Source: Syntrophorhabdaceae bacterium PtaU1.Bin034
Lineage (GTDB): Bacteria; Desulfobacterota_G; Syntrophorhabdia; Syntrophorhabdales; WCHB1-27
NCBI GenBank assembly: GCA_002067405.1
Contig: MVRP01000212.1
Location: 1-6,767, forward strand
Direction of reading: 5' to 3'
DNA: 6,767 bases
Numbering within the stretch: position 1 is the first letter of the stretch; the number at the start of each line of letters is the position of its first letter. Below, in pieces: positions 5,902 to 6,767 of the stretch. Made by a program: the position numbers and the translations under genes. The notes beneath the pieces were generated by a model that was not told the origin of the DNA, searched no databases, and saw only the letters and a program-made list of their open reading frames with translations.

Positions 5902-6767
5902 ATGAAAGGTGTGTTCGGTTTTACAAGGCAACAGGCAGTGGTACTTTTTGGACTTGCCCTTATCCTCATGCTCGCCGGCGCAGGCGCCGTGTATGGAGAC
6001 GAGAAAGAGTCGGTCAAGCTTCCCAGTGTCGTGGTCACCGCGACGAGGACGGAGAAGGAGCTCGAATCTGCGCCGGGTAGTGTTTCCGTGATCACGAACG
6101 AGGAAATTGCAAAGAGGAATATCGAAACAACCGATGAGGCGCTTAATGCGACACCAGGTGTCGTCTCGACCCGGGGTAAGGGTTACATGGATACCCACGC
6201 TTCGGTTTTTCTGCGGGGATTCACCGGGCAGAACAGGACGCTGGTGCTTCTTGACGGCATGGTATTCAACGATCCCTATTCGGGCGGCGTGCTCTGGCCG
6301 GCAATATCGCCCGAGAACCTGGAGCGGATAGAAGTGGTGAAAGGGGCCTCGTCAAGCCTCTACGGCGGCTATGCCATGGGCGGTGTCATACAGCTTCTCA
6401 CCAGGATGCCCACAAAAAGGGAATTCGTCTTCCAGGGCGGCTACGGAAACAGTCTGGGCGGAGGGTCCGAGGCGATGAAGAACCTCTACAAGACCTACGT
6501 GTCCTACGGAGACCGGATCAAGGACCGGTTCAGCATACTCATAAGCAACAACTATACCACGACGGACGGTTATGTGTCGGCGTTCAATGTCCAGAGCAGC
6601 AGACCCGGCTCGGGTATCTCCGGCTGGTCGGAAACAACGAGCAACACGAGGACCAGGCAATACCTGATCGGTAACAAAGGGGAGAACGGGTATTGGCAGG
6701 ACAATCTGATGCTGAAAATGCAGTACGACTTCTCGGACGCCACGAAGGCCAATTTCACCTTCATGCG
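5902..6767 (+). CDS. TonB-dependent outer-membrane receptor (N-terminal part, 3' end outside window)
   Basis: The frame is open from ATG 5902 to the window edge (288 complete codons). A signal peptide covers about residues 1-32 (hydrophobic 12-30, likely cleavage VYG|DE). A TonB-box-like LPSVVVTATRTEKE follows (40-53). The plug domain (about 55-170) shows the typical order APGSVSVIT, a conserved ATPGV, SVFLRGF, TLVLLDGM and IEVVKGASSSLYGGYAMGGV, ending in LLTRMP. The start of the beta-barrel follows, with aromatic, Gly/Asn-rich strands. The receptor would use TonB-ExbB-ExbD energy to bring a metal complex or other scarce ligand into the periplasm. Its position after feoAB and the NikL/NikK-like genes points to metal, but plug sequence alone does not give the ligand. 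No STN signalling domain precedes the plug, so it is not a transducer type. Confidence 0.95.
   Translation, partial: MKGVFGFTRQQAVVLFGLALILMLAGAGAVYGDEKESVKLPSVVVTATRTEKELESAPGSVSVITNEEIAKRNIETTDEALNATPGVVSTRGKGYMDTHASVFLRGFTGQNRTLVLLDGMVFNDPYSGGVLWPAISPENLERIEVVKGASSSLYGGYAMGGVIQLLTRMPTKREFVFQGGYGNSLGGGSEAMKNLYKTYVSYGDRIKDRFSILISNNYTTTDGYVSAFNVQSSRPGSGISGWSETTSNTRTRQYLIGNKGENGYWQDNLMLKMQYDFSDATKANFTFM

Overview
The window is a dense, one-directional (+ strand) gene run of high GC content with short gaps or overlaps, typical of a Gram-negative bacterium. The FeoB subtype (G1 motif GQPNCGKST, GGCAVP gate motif, large extracytoplasmic insert), a DUF4198/COG5266 protein and a TonB-dependent receptor together suggest an anaerobic or microaerophilic deltaproteobacterium-like organism (Desulfobacterota and relatives). 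That placement is inferred from the gene set and was not tested by any search.

Left part (1-1686): an ABC importer of the NitT/TauT/SsuABC class. It comprises the C-terminal end of a periplasmic substrate-binding protein (1-318), a membrane permease (309-1091) and a short but motif-complete ATPase (1078-1686). The substrate cannot be read from the sequence. Middle (1687-4532): feoA and feoB, the ferrous iron uptake system. FeoB has an intact G domain, conserved gate cysteines and a roughly 105-residue charged insert between membrane segments. All junctions from the substrate-binding protein to feoB overlap or abut (10 nt overlap, 14 nt overlap, 0 nt gap, GTGA overlap), so the ABC importer and feoAB look translationally coupled and probably form one transcript.

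Right part (4533-6767): two exported proteins and an outer-membrane receptor. The first is a small NikL-like carboxypeptidase-regulatory-like protein (4566-4886). The second is a DUF4198/COG5266 (NikK-like) periplasmic protein (5001-5819). The third is the N-terminal 288 codons of a TonB-dependent receptor (5902 to the window end). Two RNA hairpins stand out: one with the feoB stop codon in its loop (4523-4540), and a longer imperfect one (4905-4945) between the two periplasmic genes.

Read together, the locus could be a full envelope-spanning metal uptake route. The TonB receptor would cross the outer membrane, the NikL/NikK-like proteins would handle metal in the periplasm, and FeoAB would cross the inner membrane, with an ABC importer for an unknown and possibly chelator-like small molecule. 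The families are known. Their arrangement, with nickel/cobalt-type periplasmic proteins beside feoAB instead of an ECF nickel transporter, is the most interesting aspect. No mobile element, tRNA, rRNA or CRISPR array was seen. No stretch longer than about 115 bases lacks a gene.
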